DNA of 7,939 nucleotides from an uncultured Corynebacterium sp. Lineage in GTDB: Bacteria; Actinomycetota; Actinomycetes; Mycobacteriales; Mycobacteriaceae. The stretch is from NCBI RefSeq assembly GCF_937999985.1, contig NZ_CALLDG010000155.1, positions 1 through 7,939 of the forward strand. Reading direction: 5' to 3'. Both the position numbers and the translations under genes were made by a program. This document shows positions 1 to 5,377 of the stretch, one piece after another. Within the stretch, counting starts at the first letter, position 1, and every line of letters starts with the position of its first letter. The notes beneath the pieces were generated by a model, which saw nothing but the letters and a program-made list of their open reading frames with translations, was not told the DNA's origin and ran no database searches.

Positions 1-1355
1 GCGACAAGGTTGAGGTCGACGAGCCACTGCTCGAGGTCTCCACCGACAAGGTCGATACCGAGATCCCGTCCCCGGTCGCCGGCACCCTGGTTGAAATCCT
101 GGCCAACGAGGATGACACCGTTGACGTCGGCGAGGTCATCGCCCGCATCGGCGACGAGGGCGCTGCCAAGTCCGACTCCTCTGACTCCGACTCCGGTTCC
201 TCCAAGTCCGAAGAGTCCGACTCCGAGAACAAGGCCAAGAAGTCTGAGAAGGCCGAGGACAAGGCCGAGCCGAAGGCGGAGGAAAAGGAGGCTGAGGCTA
301 AGCAGGCCGAGAAGAAGGCCGAGGCCAAGACTGAGGCAAAGTCCGAGACCGAGACTGACTCCAAGTCCGAGTCCAAGTCCTCCAAGCCGGCTGCAAAGCA
401 GTCGAAGCCTGCCGAGGGCAACCTCCCCTACGTCACTCCGCTGGTCCGCAAGCTGGCTGAGAAGCATGGCGTCGATCTGTCGAGCGTCGAGGGAACCGGC
501 GTCGGCGGCCGTATCCGCAAGCAGGACATCCTGGCCGCAGCAGAAGGCACTTCCGCTTCCGGCTCCTCCGCGAAGTCCGCTTCCCCGGCTGGCCCACGCG
601 CTTCCTCCTACAAGGTCGACCCGGCCAAGCAGGAGCTGCGCGGCACCGTCAAGAAGGTCAGCCGCATCCGCGAGATCACCGCGAAGACCACCCTGGATTC
701 CCTGCACGCTGCAGCTCAGCTGACGCAGGTCCACGAGGTCGACATGACTCGCGTTGCCGAACTGCGCAAGGCCAACAAGCAGGCCTTCGCCGACAAGCAC
801 GGTGTGAACCTGACCTACCTGCCGTTCTTCGCAAAGGCAGCGGTCGAGGCTCTGATCTCCCACCCGAACGTCAACGCTTCCTACAACGCGAAGACCAAGG
901 AGATGACCTACCACGAGCAGGTCAACCTGGGCATCGCTGTCGACACGGAGGCTGGCCTGCTGAGCCCGGTCATCCACAATGCGCAGGACATGTCCCTGCC
1001 GGAGCTGGCCAAGGCCATCGTCGACATTGCTGACCGCGCGCGCAACAAGAAGCTGAAGCCGAACGACCTGTCCGGTGGCACCTTCACCATCACCAACATT
1101 GGTTCCGAGGGCGCCCTGACCGATACCCCGATTCTGGTTCCGCCGCAGGCTGCCATGATCGGCACTGGCGCCATCGTGAAGCGCCCAGTGGTGCTGAGTG
1201 AGGACGAGGGCGAGGCTATCGCCATCCGCCAGATGGTCTTCCTGCCAATGACCTACGACCACCAGGTCATCGACGGCGCCGACGCAGGCCGCTTCATGTC
1301 CACCCTGCGTGACCGCCTGGAGAACTCGGACTTCACCGAGGACCTGGAGCTCTAA
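1..1355 (+). CDS. aceF: Dihydrolipoamide acyltransferase, E2 component (aceF, often annotated sucB), 5'-truncated by window edge
   Basis: E2 core enzyme of the pyruvate / 2-oxoglutarate dehydrogenase assembly; it moves acyl groups on a lipoyl arm to coenzyme A in the cytoplasm. The reading frame runs from base 3 (bases 1-2 end a split codon) to TAA at 1353-1355, giving 450 visible residues. Visible residues 1-57 are the end of a lipoyl domain with the lipoylation motif STDKVDTE (Lys codon 48-50). Residues about 58-140 are a Ser/Lys/Glu/Ala-rich linker. Residues about 143-180 are the E3-binding domain (YVTPLVRK...GVGGRIRKQDIL). From about 211 to the end is the catalytic acyltransferase domain, with GGTFTITNIGSEG and the active-site motif DHQVIDG (His codon 1260-1262). 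In C. glutamicum, AceF serves as the pyruvate E2, while OdhA carries a fused succinyltransferase domain, so acetyltransferase is the likelier role here. The number of upstream lipoyl domains is not visible. Confidence 0.95.
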   Translation, partial: DKVEVDEPLLEVSTDKVDTEIPSPVAGTLVEILANEDDTVDVGEVIARIGDEGAAKSDSSDSDSGSSKSEESDSENKAKKSEKAEDKAEPKAEEKEAEAKQAEKKAEAKTEAKSETETDSKSESKSSKPAAKQSKPAEGNLPYVTPLVRKLAEKHGVDLSSVEGTGVGGRIRKQDILAAAEGTSASGSSAKSASPAGPRASSYKVDPAKQELRGTVKKVSRIREITAKTTLDSLHAAAQLTQVHEVDMTRVAELRKANKQAFADKHGVNLTYLPFFAKAAVEALISHPNVNASYNAKTKEMTYHEQVNLGIAVDTEAGLLSPVIHNAQDMSLPELAKAIVDIADRARNKKLKPNDLSGGTFTITNIGSEGALTDTPILVPPQAAMIGTGAIVKRPVVLSEDEGEAIAIRQMVFLPMTYDHQVIDGADAGRFMSTLRDRLENSDFTEDLEL

Positions 1356-1356
1356 G

Positions 1357-1480
1357 CTAGGCGCTAGCTGCGGCCAGGCTGCGCTGGTGCTGGGCTAGGC
1401 TGCGCTGGCAATACTGGCTGCAGCCGGCTAGTACCAGTCGCCAGTTTGCTGGCCACGCTGAGCCGCAGCCAGCTAGCCAC
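1357..1480. repeat. CTAG/GCTG-rich repetitive block downstream of aceF
   Basis: Non-coding stretch between the E2 stop codon and its terminator. A 12-bp direct repeat AGGCTGCGCTGG occurs at 1376-1387 and 1397-1408. An imperfect inverted pair, GCTAGCTGCGGC near the left end and GCCGCAG-CCA-GCTAGC near the right end (about 1461-1476), could fold the block into a weak cruciform or mRNA hairpin. CTAG occurs five times (1357, 1364, 1395, 1428, 1473). No role is known to me; it lies in the transcribed 3' region if the terminator at 1509 is used. Confidence 0.5.
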
Positions 1481-1508
1481 CGCTTCAAGCAACCTGACCA
1501 GGTAAAAC

Positions 1509-1550
1509 GCCGGCCCCGCTTCCTGCGGGGTCGGCCTTCTGTGTTGTTGG
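1509..1550 (+). terminator. Intrinsic terminator after aceF
   Basis: Eleven-base stem GCCGGCCCCGC (1509-1519), loop TTCCT, and GCGGGGTCGGC (1525-1535), with one G-T wobble. A T-rich but interrupted tail (CTTCTGTGTTGTT) follows. It lies about 150 bp past the E2 stop and separates aceF from lipB transcription. Confidence 0.85.
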
Positions 1551-2039
1551 GTGCAGTAGCCCCAGGCAGGAGCTCCGGATATTATCCCCGGACAGTGGCT
1601 CCGGATATTCCCCCCCCGGAGGCTTCAATCCCACCAGCCTCAAACCCAATACCCGTCTCCAAGCCGCCCTCTCACCTCAAAAATCCCTCTCGAGCAGCCT
1701 CCCAGTCCCTCAAATGTCGCTAGATCGAGAAGACGTTAAAGACAATGAGTTGCATCTGCACAAAAATGCAGGTCAGAGAGTTTCGCCAAAGCTGATTCCG
1801 GCTTCAGTTTTGACTAATTCCCGATTCAGCGACATTCGAGGGTATTTAGCGCGCGCCAGCCGCCGGAGGCACCAGTATCAACGTCACCACCTGACACATC
1901 CAGCACCATCAGAAACTTCAACCTCAGCGGCGGTAGCGCCCGGAGCCTGCGGAACAGCGCCCAGCACCACCATCTGGCACCGGGGCGCCTGCATCAGCAC
2001 CACCATCCAGCACCCGGCAGCACCAACAAACCACTGGAG
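1551..2039. other. Non-coding region between the aceF terminator and the lipB promoter
   Basis: About 490 bp without a convincing gene. The lipB frame happens to stay open upstream to an ATG at 1714, but the implied extension is His/Thr/Ser/Pro-rich, has no LipB similarity, and its codons before about 1850 lack the C/G-ending bias of the neighbours. Small repeats are present: the paired TCCGG palindromes near 1572-1621, an eight-C run at 1610-1617, and CAGCACCACCATC twice (1962-1974 and 1995-2007, 33 bp apart). A TTGACT at 1810-1815 and TATTTA at 1843-1848 are promoter-like but 27 bp apart, too far to form one promoter. Confidence 0.6.
1572..1621. repeat. Tandem pair of interrupted TCCGG/CCGGA palindromes
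   Basis: The 12-mer GCTCCGGATATT is repeated at 1572-1583 and 1598-1609 (26-bp spacing). Each copy is the left half of a small interrupted palindrome: TCCGG-N9-CCGGA at 1574-1592, and CTCCGG-N11-CCGGAG at 1599-1621, whose spacer contains most of the C8 run. Two similarly spaced dyads could be a pair of regulator sites or weak hairpins. Neither matches an operator I can name. Confidence 0.5.
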
Positions 2040-2052
2040 TATCATCGCCACC
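2040..2052 (+). promoter_or_regulatory. lipB -10 element, leaderless start
   Basis: TATCAT at 2040-2045 fits the corynebacterial TANNNT -10 consensus and sits exactly seven bases before ATG 2053, so transcription should begin at or within a base of the start codon. No clear -35 box is visible. The only Shine-Dalgarno-like string, GGAG at 2036-2039, lies upstream of the predicted transcript start and would not be in the mRNA. Confidence 0.6.
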
Positions 2053-2757
2053 ATGGGATTCCAGCAAGGCAGCATCCGCAAAGCAAACATTGGCGACACC
2101 GCCATCGACATCCGCGACCTCGGCACCGTGGACTACGAGGAGACCTGGCACCTCCAGGCAGACCTCGCCGCCCAGCGCGCCGAAGAGAAAACCCCAGACA
2201 CCATCCTCCTACTCCAGCACCCGCCGACGTACACTGCCGGCAAGCGCACCGAGGATTCCGACCGCCCCACCAACGGCCTTCCAGTCGTCGACGTCGACCG
2301 CGGAGGCCGCATCACCTGGCATGGACCCGGCCAGCTGGTCGCATACCCCATCATCAAGCTGGCCGACCCAGTGGACGTGGTCGATTATGTCCGCCGCCTG
2401 GAGCAGGCGCTTATCCAGACTTGTGAAGATCTTGGCCTGCACGGCACCGGCCGCGTAGAGGGGCGTTCGGGCGTGTGGCTGCCTGCGGGCGTCATTAATG
2501 GCGAGCTTAAGCCCGCACGTAAGATCGCCGCGATCGGCATCCGCGTGACGCGCGGCGTGACCATGCACGGAGTGTCCCTGAATTGCGACAACACCATGGA
2601 GTATTACGACCACATTGTGCCTTGTGGGCTGGCGGATGCGGGAGTCACGACGCTCACCGAGGAGCTGGGGCGTGATGTTAGTGTTTCTGACGCCTACTCG
2701 TCCCTCGCCCGCAACCTCGTTGACGCTTTGAACGGCGACTTGCCGGTGCATTCCTAG
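2053..2757 (+). CDS. lipB: Octanoyl-[acyl carrier protein]:protein N-octanoyltransferase LipB
   Basis: Cytoplasmic enzyme that transfers octanoate from acyl carrier protein to the lysine of lipoyl domains, the first step of endogenous lipoate formation. The 234-residue product has the family's usual length. Visible signatures are HPPTYTAGKR (56-65), RGGRITWHGPGQLVAYPI (83-100), the conserved lysine in RKIAAIGIRV (Lys157), MHGVSLNC (171-178), and the acyl-carrying cysteine in HIVPCGLADAG (Cys191). Start 2053 was chosen because the conserved fold begins just after it and a TATCAT -10 element lies seven bases upstream. The same frame is open for 113 further codons upstream to ATG 1714, but that stretch does not look like protein. 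The neighbouring E2 lipoyl domain is an expected substrate, and LipA completes the cofactor. Confidence 0.95.
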   Translation: MGFQQGSIRKANIGDTAIDIRDLGTVDYEETWHLQADLAAQRAEEKTPDTILLLQHPPTYTAGKRTEDSDRPTNGLPVVDVDRGGRITWHGPGQLVAYPIIKLADPVDVVDYVRRLEQALIQTCEDLGLHGTGRVEGRSGVWLPAGVINGELKPARKIAAIGIRVTRGVTMHGVSLNCDNTMEYYDHIVPCGLADAGVTTLTEELGRDVSVSDAYSSLARNLVDALNGDLPVHS

Positions 2758-2817
2758 GAGAAATTCCCGCCCGGCACCGGCGAAAACCTGAGGTGGATTC
2801 CTATGCGGCACCCAGCG

Positions 2818-2830
2818 TAGGCTAGTCGGC
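2818..2830 (+). promoter_or_regulatory. lipA -10 element, leaderless start
   Basis: TAGGCT (2818-2823) fits TANNNT and is followed by seven bases and ATG 2831. No ribosome binding site lies between. This implies that lipA has its own leaderless transcript within the 73-bp lipB-lipA gap, besides any read-through from lipB. No convincing -35 box was found. Confidence 0.6.
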
Positions 2831-3880
2831 ATGAGTGTGACCGCAGATGGACGCCGGATGCTCCGCATCGAGGCGAAGAATGCCGAAACCCCCATCGAGT
2901 CGAAGCCTCGGTGGATCCGCACGACCGCGAAGGTCGGCCCGGAGTATCGGGATATGAAGAATCGCGTGAAGGGCGCTGGTCTGCACACCGTGTGCCAGGA
3001 GGCTGGCTGCCCGAATATCAACGAGTGTTGGGAGGACCGCGAGGCGACGTTCCTCATCGGCGGCGATACGTGTTCTCGCCGTTGTGACTTCTGCCAGATT
3101 AAGTCCGGCCGCCCGTCCCCGCTGGACCGGGACGAGCCGCGCCGCGTGGCGGAGAATGTCCGCGAGATGGGCCTGCGCTACGCCACCATCACCGGCGTGA
3201 CGCGCGACGACCTGGATGATGAGGGCGCGTGGCTGTATGCCGAGGTTGTGAAGAAGATTCACGAGCTGAACCCGAACACGGGTGTGGAGAATCTGACGCC
3301 CGATTTTTCCAACCGCCCGGAGCTGCTGAAGGTCGTCTTCGATTCCCAGCCGGAGGTGTTTGCCCACAACCTGGAGACGGTTCCGCGCATCTTTAAGCGC
3401 ATCCGCCCGGCCTTTAAGTACGACCGTTCCCTGGAGGTCATTCAGGCGGCGCACGATTATGGTCTGGTGACGAAGTCCAACCTGATCCTGGGCATGGGTG
3501 AGGAGAAGGATGAGGTCCGCGCCGCCATTAAGGACTTGGCGGACGCTGGCACCGACATTCTGACGATTACCCAGTACCTGCGCCCGTCCTCGATGCACCA
3601 CCCGATTGAGCGTTGGGTGAAGCCGGAGGAGTTCATGGAGCACTCCGACGCAGCCTACGAGCTGGGCATCAAGGCTGTTATGTCCGGCCCGTTGGTGCGT
3701 TCCTCTTACCGCGCTGGCCGCCTGTACGCACAGGCCAAGCAGGCTCGCGGCGAGGCTATCCCGGAGAACCTAAAGCACTTGGAGGAGACTCTGGATTCCA
3801 CCACGTCGCAGGAGGCCTCTACCCTACTGGAGCGCTACGGCGCTTCGGAGGACACGCCGGTCACCGCGTCGCGCCGCTAA
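2831..3880 (+). CDS. lipA: Lipoyl synthase LipA (radical SAM, two 4Fe-4S clusters)
   Basis: Radical S-adenosylmethionine enzyme that inserts sulfur at C6 and C8 of the octanoyl group installed by LipB, producing lipoyl-protein in the cytoplasm. The 349-residue protein shows the auxiliary-cluster cysteines C-x4-C-x5-C (Cys55, 60, 66), the radical SAM triad CSRRCDFC (Cys81, 85, 88), and the conserved RSSY near the C terminus (290-293) that supplies the serine ligand of the auxiliary cluster. All catalytic residues are present. The C-terminal tail after about residue 305 is longer and more hydrophilic than in enterobacterial LipA. It follows lipB in the same direction with a 73-bp gap and ends shortly before a terminator. 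Confidence 0.97.
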   Translation: MSVTADGRRMLRIEAKNAETPIESKPRWIRTTAKVGPEYRDMKNRVKGAGLHTVCQEAGCPNINECWEDREATFLIGGDTCSRRCDFCQIKSGRPSPLDRDEPRRVAENVREMGLRYATITGVTRDDLDDEGAWLYAEVVKKIHELNPNTGVENLTPDFSNRPELLKVVFDSQPEVFAHNLETVPRIFKRIRPAFKYDRSLEVIQAAHDYGLVTKSNLILGMGEEKDEVRAAIKDLADAGTDILTITQYLRPSSMHHPIERWVKPEEFMEHSDAAYELGIKAVMSGPLVRSSYRAGRLYAQAKQARGEAIPENLKHLEETLDSTTSQEASTLLERYGASEDTPVTASRR

Positions 3881-3916
3881 CGCTGGCGCTTAACTGCGCG
3901 CGGCCAGGAGTATCAC

Positions 3917-3945
3917 GGCGGGGCACTTTCGCCCCGCCTTTATTC
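3917..3945 (+). terminator. Intrinsic terminator after lipA
   Basis: Perfect 8-bp stem GGCGGGGC (3917-3924), loop ACTTTC, GCCCCGCC (3931-3938), then TTTATT. It closes the lipB-lipA unit and lies immediately upstream of the promoter of the next gene. Confidence 0.9.
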
Positions 3946-3951
3946 ATGCCT

Positions 3952-3964
3952 TATTGTTGAATCC
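3952..3964 (+). promoter_or_regulatory. -10 element of the DUF4191 gene, leaderless start
   Basis: TATTGT (3952-3957), seven bases, then ATG 3965. This is the same geometry as at lipB and lipA. A TTTCGC about 18 bp upstream, within the lipA terminator, is the nearest -35 candidate and is weak. No Shine-Dalgarno sequence is visible. Confidence 0.55.
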
Positions 3965-4744
3965 ATGGCGAAGGATAAAAAGGACGTAAGGGTCAAGGAA
4001 GAAAAGAAGGCCGCAAAGGCAGCGAAGAAGGAGCAGCGCAAGCAGACGCGCTCCCAGCTGTGGCAGGCCTTCAAGCTGCAGAAGGGCCGGGATAAGAAGC
4101 TTATCCCGTTCATGGTTCTGGCTTTCCTGATTCCCATTGTGCTGATGCTGCTGCTCAGCCTGGTTTTCGGCTGGTGGTGGCTGAATCTGATCGTGGGCAT
4201 CATCATCGGCGCGATGGCGGCGATGTGGGTGTTCTCCCGCCGCTTGCAGTCCGGCGTGTATGACCAGATTGAGGGCGAGGCCGGAGCCGCCGCATGGGCT
4301 TTGTCCAACATGCGTGATGGCGTGGGCATGAAGTGGATTACGGAAAATGGCGTGGCGTCCAACACCCACATGGACGCAGTGCACCGCGTGGTAGGCACCC
4401 CCGGCATTGTGCTGGTCGGCGAAGGCGCACCGCACCGTCTGAAGCCGATGATGGCGCAGGAGCGCAAGAAGCTTGCGCGCATCGTGGGCAAGACCCCGAT
4501 CTACGACGTGGTCGTCGGCGACGGCGAGGGTCAGGTGCCGGTGAAGAAGCTGCAGAACCACCTGATGCGCCTGCCGCGCAACATTAAGAAGAATGAGGTG
4601 GACGCCCTCAATTCCCGCGTCGAGTCGATCTCGCGGCTAAGCAACCCGAACAACAACATGCCGAAGGGTCCGATGCCGAAGGGCGCGAAGATGTCCGGCA
4701 TGAACCGCCGCGCCCGCCGTGCGGCACAGCGCGGAAAGAAGTAA
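3965..4744 (+). CDS. DUF4191 family membrane protein
   Basis: 259-residue protein matching, from memory, the actinobacterial DUF4191 family that commonly follows lipA. Its function is unknown. Residues 1-45 are very rich in Lys/Glu/Ala/Arg and probably helical and cytoplasmic. Two adjacent hydrophobic segments (about 46-68 and 71-91) form a membrane hairpin. The remainder (about 92-225) is a soluble domain with VVGTPGIVLVGEG and KTPIYDVVVGDGEG. The C terminus is basic (RRARRAAQRGKK) with the repeat MPKGPMPKG. The conserved place next to lipoate genes is known, but no role in lipoylation is established to my knowledge. It converges on the RDD gene with only 3 bp between stop codons. Confidence 0.85.
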   Translation: MAKDKKDVRVKEEKKAAKAAKKEQRKQTRSQLWQAFKLQKGRDKKLIPFMVLAFLIPIVLMLLLSLVFGWWWLNLIVGIIIGAMAAMWVFSRRLQSGVYDQIEGEAGAAAWALSNMRDGVGMKWITENGVASNTHMDAVHRVVGTPGIVLVGEGAPHRLKPMMAQERKKLARIVGKTPIYDVVVGDGEGQVPVKKLQNHLMRLPRNIKKNEVDALNSRVESISRLSNPNNNMPKGPMPKGAKMSGMNRRARRAAQRGKK

Positions 4745-4747
4745 CGC

Positions 4748-5224
4748 TTAGCGGCTGCGGATAACGGCCGTGCCGGTGGCGCGATCGTGCATTCCGCGGC
4801 CGTCCGTGTCTTGAATAATCGGGGGGAAGAGGAAGACCGTCAGTAGCGTGCGGACGACCGAGCGCCACAGGCCCACGCGCTCGTCGGGCTTGTCGATGCG
4901 CGCCACGCCGATGCCCACGATGGCGTGCCCCGGCGACTGGGCGAACAGCCAGACGGTCAGGATGCGCCAGATAATGAAGAAGATCATCGCGGCAGTGGCG
5001 GAATCACCCAGCACGTCCGTAGTGGAAGTAACGAACCAGGCAAGGCCGTAGCAGGCCAGCCAGTCGATTAGTAGTGCACCCAGCCGGGGGAACAAGGGGG
5101 ACAGTGAGCCCGGGCCTTCTTTGGGCAATCCTAAGCGGGCGCCGGGGTACGGGCTGAGTTCGGCGAGGTCTTCGTTTTCGCCTGGTACAAGGGGGCCTTC
5201 AAGCCAGCTACGCGATTCACTCAT
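4748..5224 (-). CDS. RDD family integral membrane protein
   Basis: 158-residue protein with the RDD-domain layout: a Pro/Gly-rich N-terminal cytoplasmic tail (1-43); PRLGALLID (46-54), carrying the conserved Arg and Asp at the edge of transmembrane helix 1 (about 48-66); helix 2 (about 77-95), followed by the conserved SPGH loop (97-100); and a third hydrophobic segment (about 121-136). The product ends with DTDGRGMHDRATGT, the family's C-terminal signature. RDD proteins are poorly understood; some have been linked to ion transport. The start at 5224 gives the full domain and lies 10 bases after a TAGGCT -10 element. It is divergent from glnA (153-bp gap) and convergent with the DUF4191 gene. 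Confidence 0.85.
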   Translation of the reverse strand: MSESRSWLEGPLVPGENEDLAELSPYPGARLGLPKEGPGSLSPLFPRLGALLIDWLACYGLAWFVTSTTDVLGDSATAAMIFFIIWRILTVWLFAQSPGHAIVGIGVARIDKPDERVGLWRSVVRTLLTVFLFPPIIQDTDGRGMHDRATGTAVIRSR

Positions 5225-5234
5225 GATGGTCTAG

Positions 5235-5264
5235 AGCCTAGCTGGCTGTTGATTTGTGGCACAA
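5235..5264 (-). promoter_or_regulatory. Probable promoter of the RDD gene
   Basis: On the minus strand, TAGGCT (5240-5235) fits the TANNNT -10 consensus, with TTGTGC (5264-5259) 18 bp upstream as a partial -35. The start codon follows 10 bases after the -10, so the leader would be only about three or four bases: near-leaderless, with no room for a ribosome binding site. Confidence 0.45.
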
Positions 5265-5302
5265 TTTTGCAAATCTTTACCTGAATCGGCGCCCAGTATG
5301 CG

Positions 5303-5340
5303 TAGGATCGATTGTGTTGCTTTTATATATTGTCGCAACA
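5303..5340 (+). promoter_or_regulatory. glnA promoter/operator candidate with inverted repeat TGTTGC-N14-GCAACA
   Basis: Two -10 candidates are visible: TAGGAT (5303-5308) and TATATT (5326-5331); neither has a good -35. An inverted repeat, TGTTGC (5315-5320) and GCAACA (5335-5340), encloses an AT-rich 14-bp core that contains the second -10. It is either a regulator site covering the promoter or, if TAGGAT is used, a small hairpin in the 5' leader. The AmtR-type CTAT-N6-ATAG site that controls nitrogen genes in C. glutamicum was not found in the 153-bp gap. Confidence 0.4.
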
Positions 5341-5377
5341 GTTTGAGATTCCAACTGCAAGGAACGGAAGAAATACA

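Noticed and set aside
10..723. Open frame of 237 codons at the left edge
   Set aside because: Arg/Ser/Pro-rich shadow of the E2 gene; the real frame encodes recognisable lipoyl, E3-binding and catalytic domains.
1541..1723. 60-codon open frame after the aceF terminator
   Set aside because: Starts inside the terminator tail, Pro/Ser-rich, no ribosome binding site or recognisable motif.
1714..2052. N-terminal extension of LipB from ATG 1714
   Set aside because: Low-complexity, no family similarity, no codon bias in the first part, and a leaderless promoter signal points to 2053.
2803..2820. Five-codon upstream frame MRHPA before lipA with GAGGTGG upstream
   Set aside because: If lipA is leaderless, this is not in the lipA mRNA; too short to support a leader-peptide claim.
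2209..3057. Long minus-strand frame across lipB and lipA
   Set aside because: Antisense shadow of two well-supported genes; no domain recognised.
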